Assembly: GCF_003634315.1 (NCBI RefSeq)
Contig: NZ_RBXL01000001.1
Span: 2,143,501-2,207,500, forward strand
Length of the DNA stretch: 64,000 nucleotides
Source: Thiocapsa rosea
GTDB taxonomy: Bacteria; Pseudomonadota; Gammaproteobacteria; Chromatiales; Chromatiaceae
Direction: 5' to 3'
Under the pieces are notes generated by a model, which saw only the letters and a list, made by a program, of their open reading frames with translations, was not told the DNA's origin and ran no database searches. Position 1 is the first letter of the stretch; each line of letters begins with the position of its first letter. Made by a program: the position numbers and the translations under genes. Of the stretch, positions 1-8,673 are shown one piece after another.

Positions 1-849
1 GCGCCCTTCGTGGAGCGCTGCCTGACGGAGGCCGCCCGGTTACGCCGGAACATCGAGGCGCACGGTTGGGATGGCGGCTGGTACCGGCGCGCCTATTTCG
101 ACGACGGTACCCCGCTGGGCTCGGCGAGTCAGGAGGAATGCCGGATCGATTCCATCGCACAAAGCTGGTCGGTGCTCTCCGGGGCCGGTGATCCCGAGCG
201 CGCACGCACGGGGATGGCGGCGCTGGATGCACACCTGGTGCGCCGGGATGCCGGGTTGATTCAACTGCTGGATCCGCCCTTCGACACCTCCGATTTGAAT
301 CCGGGCTATATCAAGGGGTACGTGCCGGGCGTGCGCGAGAATGGGGGGCAATACACCCATGCGGCCATCTGGGCGACGATGGCATTCGCGCGCTTGGGTG
401 ATCCGGCACGCGCCTGGGAGCTCTTCTCCCTGATCAACCCGATCAACCACGGGCGCTCGCCCGAGGAGATCGCGATCTACAAGGTCGAGCCCTATGTGGT
501 CGCAGCCGATGTCTATGGCGTCGCGCCGCATATCGGGCGCGGCGGCTGGAGCTGGTACACCGGCTCGGCGAGCTGGATGTATCGGCTGATCCTGGAGTCC
601 CTACTGGGGCTGCGGCTCGAGGTCGATACCCTGCATGTCGCGCCCTGTCTGCCCGCCGAGTGGGAGGGGTTCAGGCTGCGCTACCGCTATCGGGAGACGT
701 TCTACCACATCGCCGTGACACAACGCGGCAATCGCGAGGGGGGGACGCGGATCACGGTGGACGGTGTGGCGCAAGACGCGCCTGAGATTCCGTTGGTGGA
801 CGACCAGCGAGAGCACAGGGTCGAGGTGGTCGTCCAGGGCGAGCCGTGA
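1..849 (+). CDS. GH94-family glycoside phosphorylase / cyclic beta-1,2-glucan synthase-like protein (3' end)
   Basis: The reading frame is open at the left edge of the window, so only the last 282 or so residues are present. They resemble the C-terminal catalytic part of GH94 enzymes (cellobiose/chitobiose phosphorylases and the C-terminal module of NdvB-type cyclic glucan synthases). Visible family blocks are GWDGGWYRRAYFDDG, CRIDSIAQSWSVLSG, the ENGGQYTHAAIW stretch and GWSWYTGSASWMYR, which line the (alpha/alpha)6-barrel active site, followed by a beta-sandwich tail. The upstream catalytic Asp region lies outside the window, so phosphorylase versus glucan-synthase function cannot be separated. 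The GTG at position 10 is internal to the family domain and is not a convincing start. The next gene begins 76 bp downstream. Confidence 0.85.
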   Translation, partial: APFVERCLTEAARLRRNIEAHGWDGGWYRRAYFDDGTPLGSASQEECRIDSIAQSWSVLSGAGDPERARTGMAALDAHLVRRDAGLIQLLDPPFDTSDLNPGYIKGYVPGVRENGGQYTHAAIWATMAFARLGDPARAWELFSLINPINHGRSPEEIAIYKVEPYVVAADVYGVAPHIGRGGWSWYTGSASWMYRLILESLLGLRLEVDTLHVAPCLPAEWEGFRLRYRYRETFYHIAVTQRGNREGGTRITVDGVAQDAPEIPLVDDQREHRVEVVVQGEP

Positions 850-925
850 TTGTCCGGCATCGTTGCTGGAGGCACATCGCTCGCGGTCGACCCCGCTTTT
901 CAGGTTCAGGAACACAGGATCCATC

Positions 926-1999
926 ATGACCCTGGCAGTCAAGAAGAACATGGTTCTGCTGATCAGTGCAGTGGCCATCGCCACCATCGCGGTCCTGGTC
1001 TGGACCACCCTGCAACCCTCGGGGCCGGGCGCCGGCTTCGTCAGCGGCAACGGCCGCATCGAGGCCACCGAGATCGACGTGGCCACCAAGCTCGCCGGAC
1101 GGGTGGAAGACATCCTGGTCAACGAAGGCGATTTCGTGCTGGCCGGTCAGCCTCTGGCGCAGATGCGGGTCGCCACGCTCGACGCCCAGCGCGACGAGGC
1201 GCTGGCGCAGTCCCGCCAGGCCGTCACGGCTGTCGCCAGCGCCAAGGCCCAAGTCGCCGTGCACCAGAGCGATACGGCCGCCGCGCAGGCCCTGGTAGGC
1301 CAGCGCGAGAGCGAGCTCGACGCCGCGCAGCGGCGCTACGCCCGCTCCGAGACCCTGTCCGAGAAGGGCATGACGACCCGCCAGATCCTCGACGACGACC
1401 GCGCCCGCGTGCACGGCGCCCAGGCGACGCTGGCCGGTGCGCAAGCCCAGGTGACCGCGAGTGAGGCGGCGACCACGGCTGCCCGCGCCGCGGTGGTCGG
1501 CGCCGACTCCGGTGTGGAGGCCAGCGAGGCGACGGTGGCTCGTGTCGAGGCCGACATCGAGGACAGTCAGCTCAAGTCCCCGCGGGCCGGACGCGTGCAA
1601 TACCGCATCGCGCAGCCCGGCGAGGTCCTGGCCGCCGGCGGCAAGGTGCTCAACCTGGTTGATCTCAGCGATGTCTACATGACCTTCTTCCTGCCCGAGA
1701 CGGCGGCTGGCCGGGTCGCGCTGGGCAGCGAGGTGCATCTGGTCCTCGATGCGGCGCCGCAATACGTGATTCCGGCGCGGGTGTCCTATGTCGCCAGCAC
1801 CGCGCAGTTCACGCCCAAGACGGTGGAGACGGCCAGCGAGCGGCAGAAGTTGATGTTCCGCGTCAAGGCGCGGATCGATCCGGAGCTGCTGCTGAAACAC
1901 CGCGCGCTGGTCAAGACCGGCCTGCCCGGTATGGCCTGGATTAAGCTCGATGCGGACGCCGCCTGGCCGGCCAACCTGGTCGTCAAGGTGCCGGATTGA
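926..1999 (+). CDS. HlyD-family membrane fusion (periplasmic adaptor) protein
   Basis: A 357-residue periplasmic adaptor subunit of an ABC-type exporter. An N-terminal membrane anchor (about residues 8-28, [18 protein letters not shown]) is followed by the half-lipoyl motif [18 protein letters not shown], a long Ala/Gln/Glu-rich coiled-coil hairpin (about 85-200), and the second lipoyl half ([18 protein letters not shown]) with a beta-barrel tail. This is the YbhG/YhiI-type architecture. The ATG at 926 is preferred over upstream starts because it begins exactly at the anchor. Its stop overlaps the TTG start of the ATPase gene (TTGA), so the two are probably translationally coupled. With the two downstream genes it forms a complete export operon. 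Substrate unknown. Confidence 0.9.
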   Translation: MTLAVKKNMVLLISAVAIATIAVLVWTTLQPSGPGAGFVSGNGRIEATEIDVATKLAGRVEDILVNEGDFVLAGQPLAQMRVATLDAQRDEALAQSRQAVTAVASAKAQVAVHQSDTAAAQALVGQRESELDAAQRRYARSETLSEKGMTTRQILDDDRARVHGAQATLAGAQAQVTASEAATTAARAAVVGADSGVEASEATVARVEADIEDSQLKSPRAGRVQYRIAQPGEVLAAGGKVLNLVDLSDVYMTFFLPETAAGRVALGSEVHLVLDAAPQYVIPARVSYVASTAQFTPKTVETASERQKLMFRVKARIDPELLLKHRALVKTGLPGMAWIKLDADAAWPANLVVKVPD

Positions 2000-4800
2000 G
2001 CCCCGGCATGGTCCCGCCGCCCGTGGTCGATCCACCGGGGCGGGATGCATCGGCATCAATCGCCAGTCCGGTCGCCCGCCTGGTCGGCGTCGGTTTGCGC
2101 TACGGCAAGGTGGTAGCGCTGGACGATATCAGCCTGGACATCCCGGCCGGGCGCATGGTCGGACTGCTCGGCCCGGACGGTGTAGGCAAATCCAGCCTGC
2201 TGGCGCTGCTCGCCGGCGCCCGCGCCATCCAGCAGGGCCGGGTGAGCGCCTTGGGCGGGGACATGGCCAGCGTGCGCCATCGCGGCCGCGTCTGCCCCCG
2301 CATCTCCTACATGCCCCAGGGTCTGGGCAAGAACCTCTACCCGACCCTGTCGATCGAGGAGAACCTTCAGTTCTTCGGTCGGCTGTTCGGCCACCCGGCC
2401 GCCGAGCGTCGCCGTCGTATCGATACCCTGACCGCGAGCACCGGTCTGACGCCCTTCCTCTCGCGACCGGCCGGCAAGCTCTCCGGCGGCATGAAGCAGA
2501 AGCTGGGTCTGTGCTGCGCCCTGATCCACGATCCGGACCTCTTGATCCTCGATGAGCCGACCACCGGCGTCGATCCGCTCGCCCGCGCGCAGTTTTGGGA
2601 TCTGATCACAGGGATCCGAGCCGAGCGGACCGGCATGAGCGTGATCGTGGCCACCGCCTACATGGACGAGGCAGAGGGTTTCGACTGGCTGGTGGCGATG
2701 GATGCCGGTCGCGTCTTGGCCACCGGCACGCCGGCCGAGCTGCTGGCGCGCACCGGCAGTGATTCGCTTGACGCGGCCTTCATCGCGCTGCTGCCGGAGG
2801 ACCGGCGGCGCGGTCATCGCGCCGTGACCATCCCGCCGCTCACCGATGCAAGTGAAACGGACATCGCAATCGAGGCGAACGATCTCACCATGCGTTTCGG
2901 CGATTTCCTCGCCGTCGACCATGTGAGTTTCTCGATCCGTCGCGGCGAGATCTTCGGCTTCATCGGCTCCAACGGCTGCGGCAAGTCCACCACCATGAAG
3001 ATGCTGACCGGCTTGCTGCCGGCCAGCGAAGGCAACGCGGCCCTGTTCGGACAGGCGGTCGACCCCAAGGATATCGCCACGCGCCGGCGCGTGGGCTACA
3101 TGTCGCAGGCGTTCTCGCTCTATTCGGAGCTCTCGGTGCGCCAGAACCTGGTGCTGCATGCGCGCCTGTTCCAGGTGCCCGAGGCCGAGATCCCGGCGCG
3201 GGTGGAGGCGATGATCCAGCGCTTCGGCCTAGTCGAGGCGGCTGACGCGCTGCCCGACAGGCTGCCGCTGGGCATCCGTCAGCGTCTCTCGCTGGCCGTG
3301 GCGATGGTGCATCGCCCCGAGCTGCTGATCCTGGACGAGCCCACCTCGGGCGTGGACCCGATCGCGCGCGACAGCCTCTGGCAACTGATGATTGACCTGG
3401 CGCGCCGAGATCAGGTCACCATCTTCATCTCCACCCATTTCATGAACGAGGCCGGGCGCTGCGACCGCATCTCGCTGATGCATGCCGGGCGGGTGCTGGT
3501 CACCGATGCCCCGGCCGAGCTGGTTCGCCAGCGCGGGGCGGCGACGCTGGAAGCGGCGTTCATCGGTTATCTGGAAGACGCCGGCGCGCGTGGCGAGGCG
3601 GCAGCCCCGCCTGTCATAGCGGCCCCATCGGTTTCAACGATTCCAGCGGCCGCCCCCCGCGCGCGCCCTATCCCCTTCAGCGTCGGGCGCGCCTGGAGCT
3701 ACGGCCTGCGCGAGACGCTGGAGCTGCAACGTGACCCGGTGCGGGCCGCCATGGCGTTGCTCGGAACGGCGATGCTGATGTTCGTCTTCGGCTATGGTAT
3801 CAGCCTGGACGTGGAGGATCTGAGCTACGCCGTGCTCGACCGCGACCAGACCGGTTTGAGTCAGAATTACGCGCTGAACCTGTCCGGCTCGCGCTACTTC
3901 GTCGAACGCCCGCCGATCCAGGACGATCACGACCTCGACCGGCGCATGCGCGCCGGCCAACTCGCGCTCGCCATCGAGATCCCACACGGCTTCGCGCGCG
4001 ACATCGGGCGCGGTCACAGCGTGCAGATCGGCGCCTGGGTCGACGGCGCCATGCCGGTGCGCGCCGAGACGGTGCGGGGCTATGTGCAGGGGATGCACCA
4101 GGGCTGGCTGCTGGAGCAGGCGAAAGAGCGGCTCGGTCAGGATGCCGCGATCAGCCCGGCCACGATCGAGACACGCTTTCGCTACAACCCGGACGTGCGC
4201 AGCCTGCCGGCGATGGTGCCGGCGGTCATCCCCATGCTGCTGCTGATGATCCCGGCGATGCTGACCGCGCTCTCGGTCGTACGCGAGAAGGAGCTGGGTT
4301 CGATCATCAATCTCTATGTCACCCCAGTCACCCGCAGCGAGTTCCTGCTCGGCAAGCAGCTCCCCTACATCCTGCTGGCGATGCTCAACTTCGCCCTGCT
4401 GACGCTGCTGGCGGTCACCGTCTTCGGGGTACCGGTGAAGGGCAGTCTCTTGGCGCTGACGGCGGGGGCGCTGCTCTTCGTGACCTTCTCGACCGGCTTC
4501 GGGCTCTTCGCCTCCACCTTCACGCGCAGCCAGATCGCGGCCATGTTCGTGACCATCATCGGCACCATCATCCCGGCCATCCAGTTCTCCGGCATGTTGA
4601 ACCCGGTGTCCTCGCTCGAAGGCGTGGGTCATGTCATCGGCCAGTTCTACCCGGCCGCACACTTCCTGACCATCACGCGTGGCGTCTTCAACAAGGCGCT
4701 GGGCTTCGCCAGTCTTGAAGCCTCCTTCTGGCCGCTCGCGTTGGCGGTGCCGGTGATCCTGCTCCTGTCGATCGTGCTGCTCAAGAAGCAGGAGCGCTGA
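1996..4800 (+). CDS. RbbA-like ABC transporter: two ATPase domains fused to an ABC-2 permease
   Basis: A 934-residue fusion typical of the RbbA/YhiH family. The first nucleotide-binding domain (about 20-260) has Walker [10 protein letters not shown], signature [10 protein letters not shown] and Walker [13 protein letters not shown]. The second (about 290-520) has Walker [10 protein letters not shown] and Walker [13 protein letters not shown], but its signature is degenerate ([10 protein letters not shown]). The C-terminal third (about 560-934) is an ABC-2 permease with a large extracytoplasmic loop and five or six membrane spans. A TTG start at 1996 has an AAGGTG five bases upstream and overlaps the hlyD stop; an ATG at 2008 is the alternative. 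E. coli RbbA was described as ribosome-associated, but the adaptor and second permease here point to export. Confidence 0.9.
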   Translation: MSPGMVPPPVVDPPGRDASASIASPVARLVGVGLRYGKVVALDDISLDIPAGRMVGLLGPDGVGKSSLLALLAGARAIQQGRVSALGGDMASVRHRGRVCPRISYMPQGLGKNLYPTLSIEENLQFFGRLFGHPAAERRRRIDTLTASTGLTPFLSRPAGKLSGGMKQKLGLCCALIHDPDLLILDEPTTGVDPLARAQFWDLITGIRAERTGMSVIVATAYMDEAEGFDWLVAMDAGRVLATGTPAELLARTGSDSLDAAFIALLPEDRRRGHRAVTIPPLTDASETDIAIEANDLTMRFGDFLAVDHVSFSIRRGEIFGFIGSNGCGKSTTMKMLTGLLPASEGNAALFGQAVDPKDIATRRRVGYMSQAFSLYSELSVRQNLVLHARLFQVPEAEIPARVEAMIQRFGLVEAADALPDRLPLGIRQRLSLAVAMVHRPELLILDEPTSGVDPIARDSLWQLMIDLARRDQVTIFISTHFMNEAGRCDRISLMHAGRVLVTDAPAELVRQRGAATLEAAFIGYLEDAGARGEAAAPPVIAAPSVSTIPAAAPRARPIPFSVGRAWSYGLRETLELQRDPVRAAMALLGTAMLMFVFGYGISLDVEDLSYAVLDRDQTGLSQNYALNLSGSRYFVERPPIQDDHDLDRRMRAGQLALAIEIPHGFARDIGRGHSVQIGAWVDGAMPVRAETVRGYVQGMHQGWLLEQAKERLGQDAAISPATIETRFRYNPDVRSLPAMVPAVIPMLLLMIPAMLTALSVVREKELGSIINLYVTPVTRSEFLLGKQLPYILLAMLNFALLTLLAVTVFGVPVKGSLLALTAGALLFVTFSTGFGLFASTFTRSQIAAMFVTIIGTIIPAIQFSGMLNPVSSLEGVGHVIGQFYPAAHFLTITRGVFNKALGFASLEASFWPLALAVPVILLLSIVLLKKQER

Positions 4801-4802
4801 GG

Positions 4803-5927
4803 ATGCCGCATCTCGCCAACATCTACCGCCTGGGCATCAAGGAACTCTGGAGCCTGGCGCGCGACCCCATGATGCTCGTCCTGATTGCCTACACCTTCAC
4901 GGTGTCCATCTATGTCGCGGCCACGGCGATGCCGGAGACGCTGCACAAGGCGCCCATCGCCATCGTCGACGAGGACGGCTCGCCGCTGTCGATGCGCATC
5001 GCGAGCGCCTTCTATCCCCCGCGCTTCGATCCGCCGGCGATGATCGGCCTCTCGGAGATCGATGCCGGCATGGATTCCGGCGACTTCACCTTCGTTCTGG
5101 ACATCCCGCCGGACTTCCAACGCGACGTGCTGGCCGGGCGCTCGCCCGCGGTCCAGCTCAACGTCGATGCCACGCGCATGAGCCAGGCGTTTACCGGCAG
5201 CGGTTTTGTCCAGCAGATGGTGCTGGGCGAGGTCGGCGAGTTCGTGCAGCGTTACCGTGGAAGCGCGGCCCTGCCGGTCGAGCTGGCCCTGCGTACCCGT
5301 TTCAATCCCAACCTGGAACACGCCTGGTTCGGCGCGCTGATGGAGATCATCAACAACGTCACCCTGCTGTCGATCATCCTGACCGGCGCGGCGCTGATCC
5401 GCGAGCGCGAGCACGGCACTATCGAGCATCTGCTGGCGATGCCGGTCACGCCTGCCGAGATCATGCTGGCCAAGATCTGGTCGATGGGTCTGGTGGTGCT
5501 GCTGGCCGCCGGCTTGGCGCTGGTGCTCGTCGTTCAGGGCGTGCTGAGCATCCCGATCGAGGGCTCGCTGGCGCTCTTTCTGGTCGCCGCCACGCTGCAT
5601 CTCTTCGCCACCACCTCGCTCGGCATCTTCATGGCCACCCTGGCGCGCTCCATGCCGCAGTTCGGGATGCTCGCGGTGCTCATCCTGCTGCCACTGCAAC
5701 TGCTCTCGGGCAACTCCACCCCGCGCGAGAGCATGCCCGAGCTGGTGCAGACCCTGATGCTCGGCGCACCGACCACGCACTTCGTCACCGCCGCCCAGGC
5801 GATCCTCTACCGCGGCGCCGGCCTCGACGTGGTCTGGCCGCCGTTCCTCGCGCTCGCCGCGATCGGCGCGGTGTTCTTCGGCATCGCGCTGATTCGCTTT
5901 CGCCGGACCATCAGCGCGATGGCCTAA
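4803..5927 (+). CDS. ABC-2 type transporter permease (YhhJ-like)
   Basis: A 374-residue inner-membrane permease that starts two bases after the RbbA-like gene. It has one N-terminal span (about 22-42), a periplasmic domain of about 130 residues, and a block of five C-terminal spans starting near residue 175. Typical ABC-2 stretches include TGAALIREREHGTIEHLLAM and the GNSTPRESMPE loop. It probably pairs with the permease half of the preceding protein to form the transmembrane pore, with the HlyD protein as periplasmic adaptor. The TAA stop is the first three bases of a dispersed repeat (5925-6008), so the repeat arrived at, or defines, the end of this gene. Substrate not predictable from sequence. 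Confidence 0.9.
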   Translation: MPHLANIYRLGIKELWSLARDPMMLVLIAYTFTVSIYVAATAMPETLHKAPIAIVDEDGSPLSMRIASAFYPPRFDPPAMIGLSEIDAGMDSGDFTFVLDIPPDFQRDVLAGRSPAVQLNVDATRMSQAFTGSGFVQQMVLGEVGEFVQRYRGSAALPVELALRTRFNPNLEHAWFGALMEIINNVTLLSIILTGAALIREREHGTIEHLLAMPVTPAEIMLAKIWSMGLVVLLAAGLALVLVVQGVLSIPIEGSLALFLVAATLHLFATTSLGIFMATLARSMPQFGMLAVLILLPLQLLSGNSTPRESMPELVQTLMLGAPTTHFVTAAQAILYRGAGLDVVWPPFLALAAIGAVFFGIALIRFRRTISAMA

Positions 5928-6008
5928 ACCGCGTCCAGAGCGAGATGCTCATCTTCGAGTGAGTTCGACATTTGGTCCATCCACTGTTCTTGGCGGAGAC
6001 GCGGTTTA
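5925..6008. repeat. Dispersed palindromic repeat, family A copy 1
   Basis: An 84-bp element running from TAAACCGCGTCC to GACGCGGTTTA, with 9-bp inverted ends. The interior carries CGAGATGCTC and a CTCGA-type internal palindrome. The same family occurs, in the opposite orientation, at 11593-11676 and 56738-56821. Its first three bases are the stop codon of the ABC permease gene. Together with the family B copy at 7140-7224 it formed one composite element that is now split by the IS at 6025-7124. Confidence 0.85.
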
Positions 6009-6024
6009 AAATGATATATTTTTT

Positions 6025-7124
6025 GGTGATTAGCGTCGTGCCTCAGCCAGAGCATTTCACGCCGTGCGGACGGCGCCCTGGCGCAGCCATTTCTCGGGGC
6101 TGGGCGGGGTGCGGACGCTGGCATGGAGGAGTCGCCCGACCAGCGAGGGCAGATCGAACCGGCGGTTCAGGCGATACTGCGCCTCGGCGAGGTAGCGCGC
6201 CAAGTACTTGTGGACGTTGACGTGGTGATAGGTGCCCCGGATCGCGGTCTTGAGGTTGGAGATGACGGTATTGACCCAGCGGAACGCATCGATCTCGCTG
6301 GATTTGCGCGGGCTGACCACGATCGCCCCGTAGGCGGCGACTTCTGCCCCGGCGCAGCCGAGGCTCGCGAAGGCGTCGGTGACGAGGTGTGCGTCGGGAT
6401 CCAGCGCCTTGCGCACCCACGCGCGCAGCGTGTCGCCCTTCAGATCGGGGAGCGGGTCGAAGCGCACGTGTCGGGGATGACCGTCGTCGCCGACTTCCAC
6501 CGCGGCGATGAACACGGCCTTGCCTTCGGCGCCGCGTCCGCGTTTGCCGCCGCGGCGCTTGCCCCCGACGACGGCGTCGTCGGCAACAACCACGCCGGTG
6601 AGGAGGCGACCGGACTCGCGCTCGGCCATGGCTTCGAGGAGTTTGTGCTTGAGCCGCCAGGCGGTGCGATAACACACGCCGAGATGGCGTTTGAGCGACA
6701 GTGCCGAGAGGTTGTTCTTGTTCTGCGTCACCAGGTACATGGCTTGAAACCATTTGGTCAGCGGCAGCTTGGAGCTCTCGAACAGGGTCCCGCACGTCAG
6801 CGAGGTCTGCACCCGGCACTGCGCGCACTGCCAGTAGGTGCGCCCGTCGGCGTGGAAGCGACTGTGCGAGGTGGCTCCGCAGTGCGGACAGACGAACCCC
6901 TGCGGCCACCGCGACGCCTCCAGGGCCGCCGCGCACTGGGCTTCGGTGCCGTAGCGTGCGAAGAAATCGTCCAGGGACATGCCCGGCTGGAATTGAATCG
7001 GGTTCTGCGGCATCGCCGTCGGCCTCGCTGCGGTTGGAGATGCCTGTAGTGTGCGCCGGGGGGTGGCTCAATCCGTGAGCCTGCCGGCTCGAAAATCGCT
7101 GGCTGAGGGACGACGCTAATCACC
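6025..7124 (-). mobile_element. IS1595-family insertion sequence, 1100 bp, intact, with 8-bp target duplication
   Basis: Both ends carry a near-perfect inverted repeat beginning GGTGATTAGCGTCGT and continuing CCTCAGCCAG (6025-6050 and, reversed, 7099-7124). The element is flanked by identical octamers TATTTTTT (6017-6024 and 7125-7132), the direct repeat length expected for IS1595. It holds one intact transposase gene on the minus strand. Perfect ends, perfect target duplication and an unbroken transposase indicate a recent insertion. Confidence 0.93.
6057..7013 (-). CDS. IS1595-family transposase
   Basis: A 318-residue DDE transposase. The N-terminal zinc ribbon has Cys42-x2-Cys45 and Cys63-x2-Cys66. 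The catalytic core follows, with acidic residues at Asp145/Asp146 (VVVADDAVVGG), Asp213 (LVTDAF) and Glu277 (ARYLAEAQYRLNRR), and the family block WVNTVISNLK. Length and motif order match full-length IS1595/ISXO2-type enzymes. It is the only gene in the IS, with terminal inverted repeats 32 bp beyond its stop and 86 bp beyond its start. No frameshift was seen, so it is probably functional. Confidence 0.95.
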   Translation of the reverse strand: MPQNPIQFQPGMSLDDFFARYGTEAQCAAALEASRWPQGFVCPHCGATSHSRFHADGRTYWQCAQCRVQTSLTCGTLFESSKLPLTKWFQAMYLVTQNKNNLSALSLKRHLGVCYRTAWRLKHKLLEAMAERESGRLLTGVVVADDAVVGGKRRGGKRGRGAEGKAVFIAAVEVGDDGHPRHVRFDPLPDLKGDTLRAWVRKALDPDAHLVTDAFASLGCAGAEVAAYGAIVVSPRKSSEIDAFRWVNTVISNLKTAIRGTYHHVNVHKYLARYLAEAQYRLNRRFDLPSLVGRLLHASVRTPPSPEKWLRQGAVRTA

Positions 7125-7139
7125 TATTTTTTAATAACC

Positions 7140-7224
7140 TAAACCGCGCCAGCTCCAGCGGTCGTCAAGTTTGCCGGGGCGGATCCCATCCAAAAACACC
7201 GCAGACCGCGCCGGGCGCGGTTTA
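7140..7224. repeat. Dispersed palindromic repeat, family B copy 1
   Basis: An 85-bp element from TAAACCGCGCC to GGCGCGGTTTA containing CTCCAGCGGTCGTC and GATCCCATCCAAAAA. Other family B copies are at 40068-40153, 45839-45923 and 56628-56714, with a diverged one at 57338-57422. It lies 15 bp beyond the right end of the IS and is the partner of the family A copy at 5925-6008. Confidence 0.85.
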
Positions 7225-7271
7225 GCTTCGATCCTGCAACGGGAAACACCAATGATTCGGACGATTGCGCA

Positions 7272-8135
7272 ATGAAGACCTATCTCGACTGCTATCCCTG
7301 TTTCCTGCGTCAGGCCCTGAGCGCGGCCCGCCAGGCCGAAGCCTCGGTGGAGCTGCAACGTCACATCCTGCTGGAGACCATGGACCAGCTCCGCGCCCTG
7401 CCGGCGTACGCAACGCCGCCGGTGATGGCCGAGATCATCCACCGAACGGTCCGGCGCGAGACGCACACGCCCGATCCCTATGCGCGGAGCAAGCGGGACG
7501 CCACGGCGCAGGCCATGACACTGCTGCCGGGATTGCGCGAGCGCGTGCGCGAGGCCCCGGACCCACTGGAGACCGCCGTGCGCATCGCCATCGCCGGCAA
7601 CATCATCGACGACGGCATGGCGGAACCCTTCGACCTGGAAGCGAACCTGGCGCGGGTCCTCGAACAACCCTTCGCGATCGACGGTTTGGCGCGCTTGCGC
7701 AAGGCGCTGAAGGACGCCGATAGCCTCCTTTACCTGGCCGACAACGCCGGTGAAACGGTCTTTGACCGCGTGCTGATCGAGTTCCTCGCCCTGCCGGTGA
7801 CCTATGTCGTCAAGGCCGGTCCAGTCATCAACGATGCAACCCGCGAGGACGCCCTGTCTGCAGGTCTGGACGTCGTCAGTCACATCATGGATAACGGTTC
7901 GGATGCGCCCGGCACCGTCCTCGAGCATTGTTCCGCGGCGTTTCGCGAGCAGTTCGCACGGGCGTCGCTGATGATTGCCAAGGGCCAGGCGAACTACGAG
8001 ACACTCAGTGGGATCCAGGCGCCGGTGTTCTTTCTGCTCCAGGCGAAGTGTCCGGTCATTGCCGACGATCTGAACGTGCCGGTCGGCAGCGTTGTGCTCA
8101 AAGCACCGGTGGATACCGACGCATTCCTAAGGTGA
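7272..8135 (+). CDS. DUF89 / ARMT1-like damage-control phosphatase family protein
   Basis: A 287-residue protein of the DUF89 family, metal-dependent phosphatases thought to remove damaged or excess phosphometabolites. The N-terminus MKTYLDCYPCFLRQAL carries the CxxC typical of prokaryotic members. The metal-site motifs are DNAGETVFD (about 157-165), KAGPVINDATREDA (about 178-191) and KGQANYETLSG. Length is normal for the family. It stands alone, 47 bp after a family B repeat, and its TGA stop falls inside the left end of a family C repeat (8130-8596). The substrate is unknown; the assignment rests on motifs only. Confidence 0.85.
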   Translation: MKTYLDCYPCFLRQALSAARQAEASVELQRHILLETMDQLRALPAYATPPVMAEIIHRTVRRETHTPDPYARSKRDATAQAMTLLPGLRERVREAPDPLETAVRIAIAGNIIDDGMAEPFDLEANLARVLEQPFAIDGLARLRKALKDADSLLYLADNAGETVFDRVLIEFLALPVTYVVKAGPVINDATREDALSAGLDVVSHIMDNGSDAPGTVLEHCSAAFREQFARASLMIAKGQANYETLSGIQAPVFFLLQAKCPVIADDLNVPVGSVVLKAPVDTDAFLR

Positions 8136-8596
8136 TTTCCGGGAAACAACATCCCAACTGCGCAAACGATGGGTTGGAAGTGACGCCAACGGTCGTCGCG
8201 CAGCAGCGACACCCCCGGGATAGACGACGTGCAGTCGTCCTCTTCAGCCGGCCCGACGGCCCGCGAGGTCGCGGTCAACGCGACGCACGCGAGAGCCGCG
8301 CCGAACGTGCTTCGGCACCGGTGTCCGTTGTGCTCATCCGTTCTCGATTATCCTCTCCTTTCAGGTTTTGCCTGACGCGACGGTCGTGCGCGCGAGGCCC
8401 GTGGAAGAGGACGACTGCACGTCGTCTATCCCGGGGGCACGCCGCTTCGCGACGTGGCTTCCGACCGATCGGATGTGCGAGGAAGGATCGGTTCGTCCGG
8501 AATCCGACAACGACAACGACAACGACAACGAGTAGACCCTTCGACGACTGACCTTGGCTCCGACTCTTTCGGTAGATCCTTTCCCTGAAATCACCT
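8130..8596. repeat. Dispersed repeat family C, copy 1 (MITE-like)
   Basis: A 467-bp non-coding element. Its left end AGGTGATTTCCGGGAA and right end TTCCCTGAAATCACCT are inverted copies with one mismatch. It contains four GACAAC hexamers (8506-8529) followed by GAGTAG, and a 34-bp perfect inverted repeat (8212-8245 with 8404-8437). A shorter relative with the same right-hand module lies at 38502-38725, and a minimal one at 10715-10820. No protein of its own is apparent. Confidence 0.75.
8212..8437. repeat. 34-bp perfect inverted repeat within family C copy 1
   Basis: Positions 8212-8245 (beginning CCCCCGGGATAGACGACG) are exactly reverse-complementary to 8404-8437, separated by 158 bp. Each arm itself contains the small palindrome GACGACGTGCAGTCGTC. 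The arms could form a long hairpin, or mark an element nested inside the larger repeat. Confidence 0.85.
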
Positions 8597-8673
8597 AGGG
8601 CATCGTCCAGGTGAGCGATGCAGCAAAACCCGCATGCTATGCTCGGGACATGCCGTCGCCCGCGAGGTGCCCG

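Noticed and set aside
752..2059. 435-codon minus-strand frame opposite the HlyD gene, and similar long antisense frames (for example 11796-13943, 23457-24710)
   Set aside because: High GC lengthens antisense frames; composition is Arg/His/Gly/Gln-rich without motifs, and the sense genes are clear.
6017..6040. Resemblance of the IS end GGTGATTAGC to the family C repeat end GGTGATTTCC
   Set aside because: Similarity is limited to about seven bases and may be chance; not enough to claim that the IS mobilises family C.
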